A stretch of DNA of 64,000 nucleotides from Ferdinandcohnia sp036962685 (GTDB taxonomy: Bacteria; Bacillota; Bacilli; Bacillales; Bacillaceae_L). Below the pieces are notes generated by a model. It saw nothing but the letters and a program-made list of their open reading frames with translations, was not told the origin of the DNA and did no database searches. Shown here in pieces: positions 50,412-58,837 of this stretch. The stretch covers positions 1-64,000 of the forward strand of contig NZ_JBALOP010000042.1 in NCBI RefSeq assembly GCF_036962685.1, read 5' to 3'. Numbering within the stretch: the first letter of the stretch is position 1; each line of letters opens with the position of its first letter. The translations under genes and the position numbers were made by a program.

Positions 50412-51565
50412 GTTTTATAAGGAGTATTTTCTTTACTTTTTACAGAAATAACTACAGTAATTAACGATAAGATAATGAAAATTCCGCCTACGAATGGATT
50501 CACTTTAACTGAAAGTGTATCTACTATTCCAGCTCCAATCACTGAACCGACCGCAACCCCTAAATGAAGTGCTGAATTGTTCAAGCTTTGCTGAATTTCC
50601 GATGATTCAGGTGCTATTTCAATCAAATAGGACTGCATTGCCGGTGAAATTGCCCAACTGAGAATTCCCCAAACAATAAGTATGATGAGAAATATGGGAA
50701 CAAAATTTGTTGTATATGGAAATATAAAAAATACTGCGCTAAAAACAACTAAAGAAATGACCATTGTTTTTCGTGATCCTAACAAATCAGCCAATACCCC
50801 GCCAAGCCCGCCGCCGGATACAGCCGCAAAACCAAAAATGAAATAAATGACACTTATCCAAGTTGCATTAAAGTCAGTGGTGGTTTCTAAATAAGGCTTA
50901 AAATAGGCATACATCACAGTATGGCCCGTCATATAAAGGAATGTTGTTGTCAGCCCTAATGTGATTTTGTGATTTTTCAATGTCTTAAGCTGTTGCTTCA
51001 AAGGTATTTGAGGTTTTGGTTCTATACGTCCCATAAATAAATGAACGCCAATAATGGATAATGCCGTCAATACAGTAATAAGAACGAATGGTGCTCTCCA
51101 CCCCAAATTGTTTCCCATAATAAGTCCGATTGGTACCCCTAAAACTAATGAAGCACTTACTCCCATAGAGACAATTCCAATTGCCCTGCCTTTATACTGT
51201 TCTCCTACTAAGCTAGGAGCCATTACTAAGCACAATATGATTAATAACGCTCCACTTAGCGCTAAAATAATTCTTCCGATAAACAAAATAGAATAACTAG
51301 GTGCAAATACAGTTACGATACAACCGACTAAAAAGATGTATAAGCAAACTAATGTTAGCCTTTTTCTTTCGATTTTAGCTGTCATGACAAGTAGAATTGG
51401 CGATGCCACTGCAAAAATGACAGCAAAAACAGTGATCAGCAAACCCACTTGCCCGATGCTTACATGTAAATCCTCTGCAATTATATCCAAAATGCCACTA
51501 ATGATCAGTTCAACCATTCCTATGATAAAGGCTATAATCATTAAAAAATAAATACGTTTATCCAT
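50396..51565 (-). CDS. MFS transporter, drug:H+ antiporter-like
   Basis: A 389-residue protein with about 12 helices; N-terminal 'IIAFIIGMVELIISGILDIIAEDLHVSIGQVGLL' is the DHA-type (Bmr/YdeR-like) signature. Probably a multidrug or metabolite exporter. GGAAGGAAG before the ATG. Its stop codon overlaps the hairpin of its terminator. Confidence 0.87.
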   Translation of the reverse strand: MDKRIYFLMIIAFIIGMVELIISGILDIIAEDLHVSIGQVGLLITVFAVIFAVASPILLVMTAKIERKRLTLVCLYIFLVGCIVTVFAPSYSILFIGRIILALSGALLIILCLVMAPSLVGEQYKGRAIGIVSMGVSASLVLGVPIGLIMGNNLGWRAPFVLITVLTALSIIGVHLFMGRIEPKPQIPLKQQLKTLKNHKITLGLTTTFLYMTGHTVMYAYFKPYLETTTDFNATWISVIYFIFGFAAVSGGGLGGVLADLLGSRKTMVISLVVFSAVFFIFPYTTNFVPIFLIILIVWGILSWAISPAMQSYLIEIAPESSEIQQSLNNSALHLGVAVGSVIGAGIVDTLSVKVNPFVGGIFIILSLITVVISVKSKENTPYKTKSAI

Positions 51566-51691
51566 GTTGTCTTCCTTCCCAGTGTTGTCCTTATAGACTA
51601 TCTCTTGATAAAAATTTTCTCAAGAATGGCTACTTATTGTTTTCTTTTAGTTTTATCATAGTAAGATAGTAATTGAAAGGAAGTTGAGTAA

Positions 51692-52294
51692 ATGGAAGCC
51701 ATTCTACATGGAATCATTTTAGCATTTGGACTTATTTTACCTTTAGGTGTTCAGAATGTATTTGTTTTTTCACAGGGAGCAACACAGCCAAAACTTCTTC
51801 GGGCTTTTCCCGCAACTCTTACTGCTGCATTGTGCGATACACTTTTAATAGTTTTAGCTGTATTTGGTTTATCCGCTATCGTCCTACAATTTGAATGGCT
51901 GCGTATTAGTCTGATGAGTGCTGGGATTTTATTTTTACTTTACATGGGATTTGCAATTTGGCGGTCTGAACCAGCTGCAAATGAAACGAACAAAGCATTA
52001 CCCATCCGTCAACAAATCATTTTCGCTTCATCCGTTTCTTTGTTAAATCCTCACGCCATTCTAGATATCGTCGGCGTGATTGGGACAAGTGCCTTAAAAT
52101 ATGTTGGGACTGATCAAATATTATTTACTGTTGCTTGTATTCTAATATCTTGGATGTGGTTCTTTGGATTAACCCTAGCTGGAGCGGTCATGAAAAAGCT
52201 AGACGGTACAGGGGTTTTAATGAAGATGTTTAACAAATTTTCCGCCATCTTTATCTGGGGAACAGCGATTTATCTGTTGAGTGGGTTGGTGTGA
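51692..52294 (+). CDS. LysE-family amino-acid exporter
   Basis: A 200-residue LysE/ArgO-like exporter: 'GLILPLGVQNVFVFSQGA' at the N-terminus and six predicted helices with 'SVSLLNPHAILD'. It should export a basic amino acid such as lysine or arginine; the substrate is inferred. AAAGGAAG before the ATG. Confidence 0.88.
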   Translation: MEAILHGIILAFGLILPLGVQNVFVFSQGATQPKLLRAFPATLTAALCDTLLIVLAVFGLSAIVLQFEWLRISLMSAGILFLLYMGFAIWRSEPAANETNKALPIRQQIIFASSVSLLNPHAILDIVGVIGTSALKYVGTDQILFTVACILISWMWFFGLTLAGAVMKKLDGTGVLMKMFNKFSAIFIWGTAIYLLSGLV

Positions 52295-52448
52295 TCAACC
52301 AATCCTTTTTTATATATGGAACAGGTAGTTTAATAGAAATGAAAAAACCATATAAAAATTCACTTATATGGTCGAATGTATTGTGTATTTAGTTTTCAAC
52401 TATGAAAAGATAGCTAAACATAGAAATCACGCTACCATTCAACTTTCA

Positions 52449-53246
52449 TTACAATGCATACGGTTCATATGGTGTACAAAGATAACGTTCGACAAACTCT
52501 GCTAATCCATCATTTTGGTGGTGCCCTGTAACAAAATCAGCTACTGCTTTAACATCTTTACTTGCGTTCCCCATTGCGACCCCAGTACCGGCATGACGAA
52601 GCATTTCGATATCATTTGGTCCATCACCAATGGTTACAACTTCAGATGGGTGAATTCGATAAGCATGAATTAAGCTTTTTATAGCAGACCATTTTGAAAC
52701 TTTAGGAGCAACTAATTCAAACCCATCATTCCAATCAATGACTTCTGCTTCCTGTTTAAATAGAGCAGAAAACTCAGGAGCTGCTGTACCTGTTCGAACG
52801 CTATATTTAAGAACATCTTGATAATGAGCTTGCCTTAAATCCCCAATATATCGTGGCGGAATTTTCCCAACTTCTGTCCAATAATCGATTTCTTCATCTT
52901 TTTCCTTACAATAAAGCCCATTTGCTGTATGAACGATAACATTACAAGGATTTTCGGTGGTCAAATGGTGAAATCGTTCTTCGTTCAATCGGATAGTTCT
53001 CATTTGTATCGCTTTTCCCGTCATTGCATCGTGTATAGCGGCGCCATTCAAACAGATCATTGGAGTTCGCAATCCAATTTCTTTATGGTAAGGTGCCGTA
53101 ACTTCATAATGTCTACCAGTAGCTAGAAAAACCTTAACTCCCTGATTAATCAGCCTATAAATGGCCTCCAGATTTCGTTGAGTTATGTTGTTTGAGGCTG
53201 TTAGCAGTGTACCATCCATGTCAATAAATATTGCACGCACATTCAT
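52449..53246 (-). CDS. Cof-type HAD-IIB phosphatase
   Basis: A 265-residue HAD hydrolase: motif I 'FIDMDGTLL' (catalytic Asp), motif II Thr ('FLATGR'), Lys motif region and motif IV 'TIGDGPNDIEMLRHAGTGVAMGNAS'. It dephosphorylates sugars or cofactors. AAGGAGG before the ATG. Confidence 0.93.
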   Translation of the reverse strand: MNVRAIFIDMDGTLLTASNNITQRNLEAIYRLINQGVKVFLATGRHYEVTAPYHKEIGLRTPMICLNGAAIHDAMTGKAIQMRTIRLNEERFHHLTTENPCNVIVHTANGLYCKEKDEEIDYWTEVGKIPPRYIGDLRQAHYQDVLKYSVRTGTAAPEFSALFKQEAEVIDWNDGFELVAPKVSKWSAIKSLIHAYRIHPSEVVTIGDGPNDIEMLRHAGTGVAMGNASKDVKAVADFVTGHHQNDGLAEFVERYLCTPYEPYAL

Positions 53247-53410
53247 TTAAAATGCCTCCTTATTCGTTGGTAAACCAATCATACCACCCGAATATTAAAG
53301 CCGAGTAAACTCAGTGTGCAGATTAAATGAAGTTTTATTGCAAATTGAGGATGTTGTTCATTTGGACAACCAAATGCCCATGTGATACGGATAGATTAAT
53401 TAATAAGGTT

Positions 53411-53620
53411 TTACTTCGTTCGTGAATGCCTTTTGTTAGCAGCACTCAGTATAAAAAAGAAAGCAAACCCCCAGATAATACCTTGTATGAGCCAGTTTAT
53501 CAAATTATTAATAGAAAACAGCATCTCACAAAGAGATAAAAATATTGGACTAATTAATATGATCAATAAGCCAATAATAAATGCCGTTTTCTCTGGCAAT
53601 GCCTTTATTTTAGCTAACAT
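53411..53620 (-). CDS. small two-helix membrane protein
   Basis: About 69 residues with two transmembrane segments and a basic C-terminal tail (KRHSRTK). The ATG at 53620 follows GGTGTGG. No family recognised. It is 18 nt downstream of the 35-residue ORF at 53639. Confidence 0.5.
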   Translation of the reverse strand: MLAKIKALPEKTAFIIGLLIILISPIFLSLCEMLFSINNLINWLIQGIIWGFAFFFILSAANKRHSRTK

Positions 53621-53638
53621 TATAACCACACCAATCCG

Positions 53639-53746
53639 TTACATTCCGTTCTTTTTTCTTTTTCCTTTTTTGCTTTTCTTCTTATCCAATCCATACGCAA
53701 TAATACCAAATATATCCTCAAGAATTTTAAATATCGCTTCCACCAT
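53639..53746 (-). CDS. 35-residue amphipathic/basic micro-protein
   Basis: MVEAIFKILEDIFGIIAYGL followed by DKKKSKKGKRKKNGM: a hydrophobic amphipathic helix, then 10 Lys or Arg in the last 15 residues. AAAGGG lies 7 nt before the ATG. This resembles small membrane-active or nucleic-acid-binding peptides (toxin or antimicrobial type), but no known family was recognised. It is likely co-transcribed with 53411. Confidence 0.5.
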   Translation of the reverse strand: MVEAIFKILEDIFGIIAYGLDKKKSKKGKRKKNGM

Positions 53747-53838
53747 AAAAATCGCCCTTTAAGTTCGTCTTAACTATTTATACGAATGTACAAGGAGAAG
53801 GTTTCAAACAATTGGAAGGTTACGAAAACCTAAGAAAA

Positions 53839-53858
53839 AAGGTGCCACGGCGCACCTT
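53839..53858 (-). terminator. terminator of the signal peptidase gene
   Basis: On the minus strand AAGGTGC / GCACCTT, then TTTTTT. Confidence 0.8.
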
Positions 53859-53865
53859 TTAGAAA

Positions 53866-54411
53866 TTAATTATCAATTATTTTAATCTCTTTTATTGGCC
53901 ATACAACAAAATTCGTAGTCCCGACTACTTTTTCCATTGGTATCGCTCCAATATGGCGACTATCCATACTATTTCTCCGGTTATCTCCCATTACAAACAA
54001 ATGTCCATCTGGAACTACATAACTACCAACCGGGGTTTCCCTTAAGGTAAATGAATAAGTTAGTGGACCATCCTTTACCTCTTGTTTACTTTTATCTAAA
54101 TAAGGTTCATCGTAAGGCTCTCCGTTTATGTACAACATATCATTCTTATATTCGATACGATCCCCCGGTAAACCAATTACTCTTTTAATAAAGTCTTTTT
54201 CCCCCGTAGCATGAAAGACAACAACATCAAATCTTTTCGGTTCTCCTATTTTGGTTACAATCATTCGATTTTGGTCTTGCAAAGTAGGCTGCATCGAAGC
54301 CCCTTCAACTACAACAGGTGTAAAGATAAAGGCACGAACAATAAAAGCTATTACTATTGCAATAAAGAGTGCTTTAACCCATTCCCAAATCTCATTTCTC
54401 TTTTCAACCAC
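53866..54411 (-). CDS. type I signal peptidase (SipS-like)
   Basis: A 181-residue membrane enzyme: N-terminal helix (about 11-28), catalytic Ser39 in 'EGASMQPTL' and catalytic Lys76 in 'EKDFIKRVIGLPGD', then 'GDNRRNSMDSRHIG'. It cleaves signal peptides during secretion. GTG start after GAGAAGGTG. A second paralog may exist elsewhere. Confidence 0.95.
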   Translation of the reverse strand: MVEKRNEIWEWVKALFIAIVIAFIVRAFIFTPVVVEGASMQPTLQDQNRMIVTKIGEPKRFDVVVFHATGEKDFIKRVIGLPGDRIEYKNDMLYINGEPYDEPYLDKSKQEVKDGPLTYSFTLRETPVGSYVVPDGHLFVMGDNRRNSMDSRHIGAIPMEKVVGTTNFVVWPIKEIKIIDN

Positions 54412-54599
54412 TTTTTCACCTTCTCACGTATTTTTCTCTGTTTTATATAAAATTGAATATGTAGATAATACTTCTATCTCTCCAGTAAGAACATTCATTA
54501 TTTCTTACATATTATATTCGACAAACTAAATTGAAATTCCTTTTTAGACAGTGATTCAATAGTTATACTCGGTAATGAACCCTCTATTCGTAAATAAAA

Positions 54600-55265
54600 T
54601 TATGAATACTTTTCTCGGTAAGATTCAATCATTTTTACATATTGTCGGTCACCTAATCCATATTCCTTGAATTTTTTGAGAAGTAAAAACACCAGTTCTT
54701 TTACTTGAACATGTTCGTTGTCTTGAATAAATTTCATAATGTCACTATCATGATTAAGGTAATTTAAATATAGATTAACCCCCTTCTTCAAACATACTGG
54801 TTCTATATGTTCAGGGCTCTCTTTATTTATTAAAACCTGTTTAAAAAGAGTTTCATATCCCTTTACTTCTAGATTGATATTATGAATAATTTCAAAATTA
54901 TCACCTACAAGATGAAGTGTAGTTTGACCTTGGTAATTTGAATGATCTAACCAAGCAAGTATGGTTAATAGATTAATTTGACAAAACATATCGGTGTCAA
55001 ACCATAATATGACTCGTTCAAAATTCCCATCTAAGAAAGGTTTTAATGGCTCAAGAACAACTTCAGAATATTGTTCAGGAGTGACTTCATGAACACTTGC
55101 GCGTAATTCAATAAATTCCTGTGAAAAAAGGTCAATGCACGTTTCCCCGTAACACATGGCTTCATTAAATGGAATCATCAATTCTTGTTCAAGGAAATTT
55201 ATTTTCTTAAAATAATTGTACATTGCTTGACCATTTAGAATATGTACTGTTTCTTTCAACGACAT
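54600..55265 (-). CDS. DUF1835 domain-containing protein
   Basis: About 221 residues; 'VHILNGQAMYNYF' and 'FNEAMCYGETCIDLF' match DUF1835, with a leucine-rich C-terminal half that may hold DUF3658. The role is unknown. ATG start after TGGAGCTG. Divergent from the PadR gene. Confidence 0.85.
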   Translation of the reverse strand: MSLKETVHILNGQAMYNYFKKINFLEQELMIPFNEAMCYGETCIDLFSQEFIELRASVHEVTPEQYSEVVLEPLKPFLDGNFERVILWFDTDMFCQINLLTILAWLDHSNYQGQTTLHLVGDNFEIIHNINLEVKGYETLFKQVLINKESPEHIEPVCLKKGVNLYLNYLNHDSDIMKFIQDNEHVQVKELVFLLLKKFKEYGLGDRQYVKMIESYREKYS

Positions 55266-55374
55266 CAGCTCCAGAATAATTTTCGATCTAATGATTTTTG
55301 AGTAACTTCCTTTTTCCTTTAGTTTTATTATACCGTTTCACAAATAAGGATTTACACCTTTACATATTTTTTAC

Positions 55375-55403
55375 AAATATATACTTGATTGAAGTATATA
55401 TTT
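55375..55403. promoter_or_regulatory. PadR operator candidate (12-bp perfect palindrome)
   Basis: AAATATATACTT and AAGTATATATTT with a 5-nt spacer (GATTG) lie 17-45 nt upstream of the padR ATG. A perfect 12-bp dyad in this position is where PadR proteins bind to repress their own operon. Confidence 0.75.
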
Positions 55404-55419
55404 GAATTAAAGTAATAAT

Positions 55420-55761
55420 ATGGAAAGAACAAGTTTGATTAAAGGTCATTTAGAAATGTGTGTTTTGGCGATTTTAACTCGTCAGAAAAGCTACGGATAT
55501 GAAATTATGAAGGAATTAGAAAAACACAATTTAAAGTTGAAAGGAGTAGGCAGTATCTATCCAATTCTTACAAAGCTAAGCGAACAAGGATGGGTCAGTA
55601 CATCTAGGGAATTAACAGAATCGGGAAAGGTGAGAGTGTATTATAAAATCAACAAAAACGGACAACGCGCCCTTACGAGTAAAATAACAGAGTGGCTACA
55701 TTTACAAAACGATCTAAAGTCCTTGCTTGCTGAAAATATGGAGGGGACAAACGAAAAATGA
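55420..55761 (+). CDS. PadR-family transcriptional regulator
   Basis: A 113-residue winged helix: 'LEMCVLAILTRQKSYGYEIMKELEK' and 'LKGVGSIYPILTKLSEQGWV', then a C-terminal dimerisation helix. ATG at 55420 with a weak ribosome site. It overlaps the HAAS gene by 4 nt (ATGA), so they are translated together; the operator upstream suggests autoregulation. Confidence 0.9.
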   Translation: MERTSLIKGHLEMCVLAILTRQKSYGYEIMKELEKHNLKLKGVGSIYPILTKLSEQGWVSTSRELTESGKVRVYYKINKNGQRALTSKITEWLHLQNDLKSLLAENMEGTNEK

Positions 55762-56384
55762 CTACATTAACAAAGGTTGAAAAAGATTATGTAGAAAAGG
55801 TTCTTTTTGAATTAAAAAAATACAAGATAAATAAGGAACAACTAGATAGTATCAGAGAGCAGCTGTTGGATCATATATCTACCTCACACGAAAATGGGGA
55901 AACTAGTATTGAACAGCTTGGTGACTCAGAAGCACTTGTTAAAGATTATTTAGAAATATACGGAATCGATATGAATCACACTGGAACCCACAAATCAAAC
56001 CGTATTTCTATCATTTTGGGAGCTATCTCATTTCCAGTTGTGTATTTAATCAGTCAGCTAATCTTGTCCTTATTTTTAACCCAATCTTTTAGTCAGGAAA
56101 AATCGTTCGATTATAATATCATGTATCGAATTTCCGAACAACCGTGGTGGAATATTTTATTAGTATCAATAAGCTTATTCTCCGCTCTCGTCATTTCTTT
56201 CTTTTTATCTGTCATTTTGAGAAGGAGGTTGACAAGGTTTATCTGGCTTTTACGATATTATTCTCATTCTTGTGGCCAGCCTCACATATTTCAGCTCAGG
56301 ATACTTTATCTTCAGAGTTACATTCGTATTTTGAGGACTATATTGAAGATCAACGCATCCCAGGAGCTGCTATTTCAATTGTAG
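55758..56384 (+). CDS. HAAS signaling-domain membrane protein with run-on C-terminus
   Basis: Residues ~1-70 are a HAAS-like helical domain ('NKEQLDSIREQLLDHISTSH', 'LGDSEALVKDYL'), followed by two transmembrane helices. HAAS proteins pair with PadR regulators as sensors. After ~residue 165 the frame runs into the next gene, and the last ~43 residues are the wrong-frame reading of the serine hydrolase signal peptide. The real C-terminus has been lost or shifted. Confidence 0.6.
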   Translation: MTTLTKVEKDYVEKVLFELKKYKINKEQLDSIREQLLDHISTSHENGETSIEQLGDSEALVKDYLEIYGIDMNHTGTHKSNRISIILGAISFPVVYLISQLILSLFLTQSFSQEKSFDYNIMYRISEQPWWNILLVSISLFSALVISFFLSVILRRRLTRFIWLLRYYSHSCGQPHIFQLRILYLQSYIRILRTILKINASQELLFQL

Positions 56385-57679
56385 AAAATGATAAGGTCAT
56401 ATACTCGGAAACGTTTGGTCATACTGGTGGCAAGGAAATTAAAGTTACATCTGATACTCCATTTTTACTTGGTTCTATTAGTAAATCATTCACAGCACTT
56501 GCAGTTCTTAAACTAGCAGAAGAGGGATTGATTGAACTGGATGATCCTATCAAGAAATACCTCCCCTCATTTTCTTTAAAAGATAAAGAGGCTTCGGAAA
56601 GAATTACGATAAAGCAACTACTTATACAAACAAGTGGTATTAGTACATATGACGGGATGGTTATTTCGGATTTAGGGTCTGATGAAAGTGATGCAATCCA
56701 AACGAATTTACAATTGCTCGCAGATGTTGAACTGACGGAAGCACCCGGAGCTAAGCACCAATATAGCAATGCAAACTACTCCATTCTGGCCGCATTAATT
56801 GAAGAAGTTTCCCGACAGCCATATGCAGATTTTATGGATGAACAAGTTTTTAAGCCCTTGGGAATGAATCATGCTGCAGCTGACATGGAAAGAGCATATG
56901 ATCGAGGATTTCAATCAGGGTACCAATCCTGGTTCGGTTTCCCTACTAAAAGTAAAGTACCGTATGATAATGGTGGTGCCCCATACGGATATATAGCAGC
57001 AAGTTCAAATGACATGGTAAATTATTTGATGGCTCTGATTGAAAGAAATGAAGGAAAGCTTGTGAATGAAGAGCTTTTAGATCTGGCCTTTTCACCGCAT
57101 GTGCAAACTGGAGAAACGCGGTATTATGGCTTTGGTTGGCGAATAACAGACCCAGGTTCGGACAATGAAATGATATGGCATTCGGGATCAACTCCCGACT
57201 TTCGGACAGACATCTTTTTCTATCCCGAAAGGAAGTGGGGATCTGTTATTTTAACAAATAAGGAACATATTTTAGAAGAAGCCGCCCTTATCCATTTCAG
57301 AAATGGAATTATTTCCATCATGAATGGGGAAGAACCCGCTCATGTAGAGGCATCTAACCCAACCATTCAAATAGTTATTTCTCTTATCCTATTGATTCTT
57401 GCTGGAACCATAGCTCGAATTCTAGTAAAAATTAAATCTAGGAAAGAAATAAGATTTCGCCGTATGCCTATAGTTCTTGGAATTTTATTTATTCTACTAG
57501 CTCTTAGCTTAATTCCATTACTCATCTATTTTTCATTATCACCTTGGCATTCGATAACATTATTTGCACCTGATATTGCTTTCCTCACAGTTTTGTTATC
57601 CGTTTTAATGTTTGGTACTGGGACCCTACTTCTGGTCTTTAGTAAAAGAAAAAAATTCCAGCCGGAAAATACTATATGA
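56144..57679 (+). CDS. exported class C beta-lactamase-like serine hydrolase, start uncertain
   Basis: The extracellular part has 'SISKSFTALAVLKLAEEG' (Ser-x-x-Lys), 'YSNANYSILAALIEEV' (Y-x-N) and 'WHSGSTPDFRT' (HSG), then three or four C-terminal transmembrane helices, as in the FmtA/PbpE-like family of penicillin-binding proteins. The hydrophobic core 'LAFTILFSFLWPASHISA' is present, but no start codon fits: AGGAGG is followed by GTT or out-of-frame TTG. The open frame runs back to GTG at 56144, inside the HAAS gene. Confidence 0.7.
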   Translation: MVEYFISINKLILRSRHFFLFICHFEKEVDKVYLAFTILFSFLWPASHISAQDTLSSELHSYFEDYIEDQRIPGAAISIVENDKVIYSETFGHTGGKEIKVTSDTPFLLGSISKSFTALAVLKLAEEGLIELDDPIKKYLPSFSLKDKEASERITIKQLLIQTSGISTYDGMVISDLGSDESDAIQTNLQLLADVELTEAPGAKHQYSNANYSILAALIEEVSRQPYADFMDEQVFKPLGMNHAAADMERAYDRGFQSGYQSWFGFPTKSKVPYDNGGAPYGYIAASSNDMVNYLMALIERNEGKLVNEELLDLAFSPHVQTGETRYYGFGWRITDPGSDNEMIWHSGSTPDFRTDIFFYPERKWGSVILTNKEHILEEAALIHFRNGIISIMNGEEPAHVEASNPTIQIVISLILLILAGTIARILVKIKSRKEIRFRRMPIVLGILFILLALSLIPLLIYFSLSPWHSITLFAPDIAFLTVLLSVLMFGTGTLLLVFSKRKKFQPENTI

Positions 57680-57692
57680 GTTCCGGCTTTTT
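57661..57692 (+). terminator. terminator of the serine hydrolase gene
   Basis: GCCGGAA / TTCCGGC stem, 13-nt loop, then TTTTTT; the stem lies inside the 3' end of the CDS. Confidence 0.85.
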
Positions 57693-57755
57693 TAAATATA
57701 TATTCCACACTTTATGAAAATATTTACTGTTCATCTCCTTTTGAAGACTTAGGTG

Positions 57756-58250
57756 TCATTTAGATATTTTAGAATTAACTGGGAAATGTAATAAAAAACT
57801 CGCAGCCTTTCGCTCGTATGCATTGTATTCTTCGGGATACTTCTCAAATCCGAATGTCCCCGCTTGCTCATACTCTGAGTTAGCAATCCAATCGAACAAT
57901 TCTCCATATGCACTCCCAGCATTATCTATGTCCCCATGATATTCTAAGACTGCATAAGTACCTTTAGGAATTTCATATGAATTCATATCAATCGGAGGTT
58001 CTGCTTCAAGGGAAACTTCTACACCAGCTATCCAGGTAAAAAGGTCAGTATCAGGGTTGTAATTAGGAGGGTCAATAAAAATTCCATAAGTTGTTGGAAG
58101 ATTAATAGCCCCAGCTACTTCATTTAAGCGTTTATTAAATGATTGTTGAAGCTTAGGTATAATTTTTTGGTCTCTTGTATCCTGTAATAATGTTTCAATC
58201 TTCAAACCGATAATACGAACAGACTCTCTTTCAACAATTTTTATTTCCAT
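57756..58250 (-). CDS. GyrI-like effector-binding domain protein
   Basis: A ~164-residue GyrI/AraC effector-type domain standing alone ('VERESVRIIGLKIET', 'PIDMNSYEIPKGTYAVLEYHGD', 'FEKYPEEYNAYERKA'), as in single-domain gyrase-inhibitor-like or small-molecule binding proteins. ATG at 58250 follows AAAGGGGAG at 9 nt. Compare the AraC-GyrI fusion at 1988. Confidence 0.82.
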   Translation of the reverse strand: MEIKIVERESVRIIGLKIETLLQDTRDQKIIPKLQQSFNKRLNEVAGAINLPTTYGIFIDPPNYNPDTDLFTWIAGVEVSLEAEPPIDMNSYEIPKGTYAVLEYHGDIDNAGSAYGELFDWIANSEYEQAGTFGFEKYPEEYNAYERKAASFLLHFPVNSKISK

Positions 58251-58379
58251 CTGGTTATCTCCCCTTTTATTTTCTATCCATAGAATGAATTCTACTTGAA
58301 ATTTCAAATTCCCTCTTTTTTGTAAGAGGGTTTGTTACCTTATGGACAATTCATTGCTATTTTTTCCATACTAAAATAA

Positions 58380-58395
58380 ATCAAAAAAATTTGAT
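58380..58395. promoter_or_regulatory. ArsR operator 1
   Basis: ATCAAA-AAAA-TTTGAT: a perfect 6-bp dyad with a 4-nt centre, 8 nt upstream of the -35 element. Confidence 0.85.
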
Positions 58396-58402
58396 TTATT
58401 TC

Positions 58403-58432
58403 TTGCATATAGATAATTCTTTTGAGTATAAT
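58403..58432 (+). promoter_or_regulatory. promoter of the arsenic operon
   Basis: TTGCAT (58403-58408), 18-nt spacer, TATAAT (58427-58432). It lies between operators 1 and 2, so repressor binding to operator 2 would block transcription start near 58438. Confidence 0.8.
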
Positions 58433-58438
58433 TTAAAT

Positions 58439-58454
58439 ATCAAAAAAACTTGAT
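58439..58454. promoter_or_regulatory. ArsR operator 2
   Basis: ATCAAAAAAACTTGAT, one base from operator 1, right at the predicted transcription start. Confidence 0.8.
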
Positions 58455-58470
58455 GAAAGGAAATCCGTAT

Positions 58471-58785
58471 ATGATTGTAATGACAAATCAGTTTGTGCAA
58501 TTTGAAAAAAAATTTAAAGCATTAGCTGATCAGAAGCGATTAGAAATCATGTATGAGCTTTGCCAAAGGGGAAAAACATGTGTATGTGATTTAACTGAAA
58601 CGTTCGGGATGACCCAATCAAAACTTTCATATCACCTTAAAATTTTATTGGATGCAAACTTAATCACAAAGGAAACAAAGGGAACATGGAGTTATTATGA
58701 TTTAAATGATGATGAAGTAAACAATTTATTATCTGAAGAACTTTGTTGTGTATTTAGAAAAACTGGTAAAGGTAGCTGCTGCTAA
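58471..58785 (+). CDS. arsR: ArsR-family arsenic-responsive repressor
   Basis: An 11-kDa winged-helix regulator with the metalloid-sensing CVCDL at the HTH ('KTCVCDLTETFGMTQSKLSYHLK') and extra vicinal Cys pairs near the C-terminus (EELCCVF and GSCC). It represses the operon until As(III) or Sb(III) binds. Start ATG at 58471, 9 nt from AAAGG. Confidence 0.93.
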   Translation: MIVMTNQFVQFEKKFKALADQKRLEIMYELCQRGKTCVCDLTETFGMTQSKLSYHLKILLDANLITKETKGTWSYYDLNDDEVNNLLSEELCCVFRKTGKGSCC

Positions 58786-58801
58786 ATTTTTTAGATATTA
58801 A

Positions 58802-58817
58802 ATCAAATTTTTTTGAT
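58802..58817. promoter_or_regulatory. ArsR operator 3, inside the operon
   Basis: ATCAAATTTTTTTGAT, the same 6-bp dyad as operator 1, in the gap between arsR and arsI. It may add repression of a secondary promoter or act as a roadblock. Confidence 0.75.
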
Positions 58818-58837
58818 AAACAATGGAGGGATTGTTC

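Noticed and set aside
52284..52372. Hairpins just after the LysE gene as a terminator
   Set aside because: The first stem is short (5 bp) and overlaps the stop codon; the second (CCATATA/TATATGG) lacks a T run, so neither is listed as a terminator.
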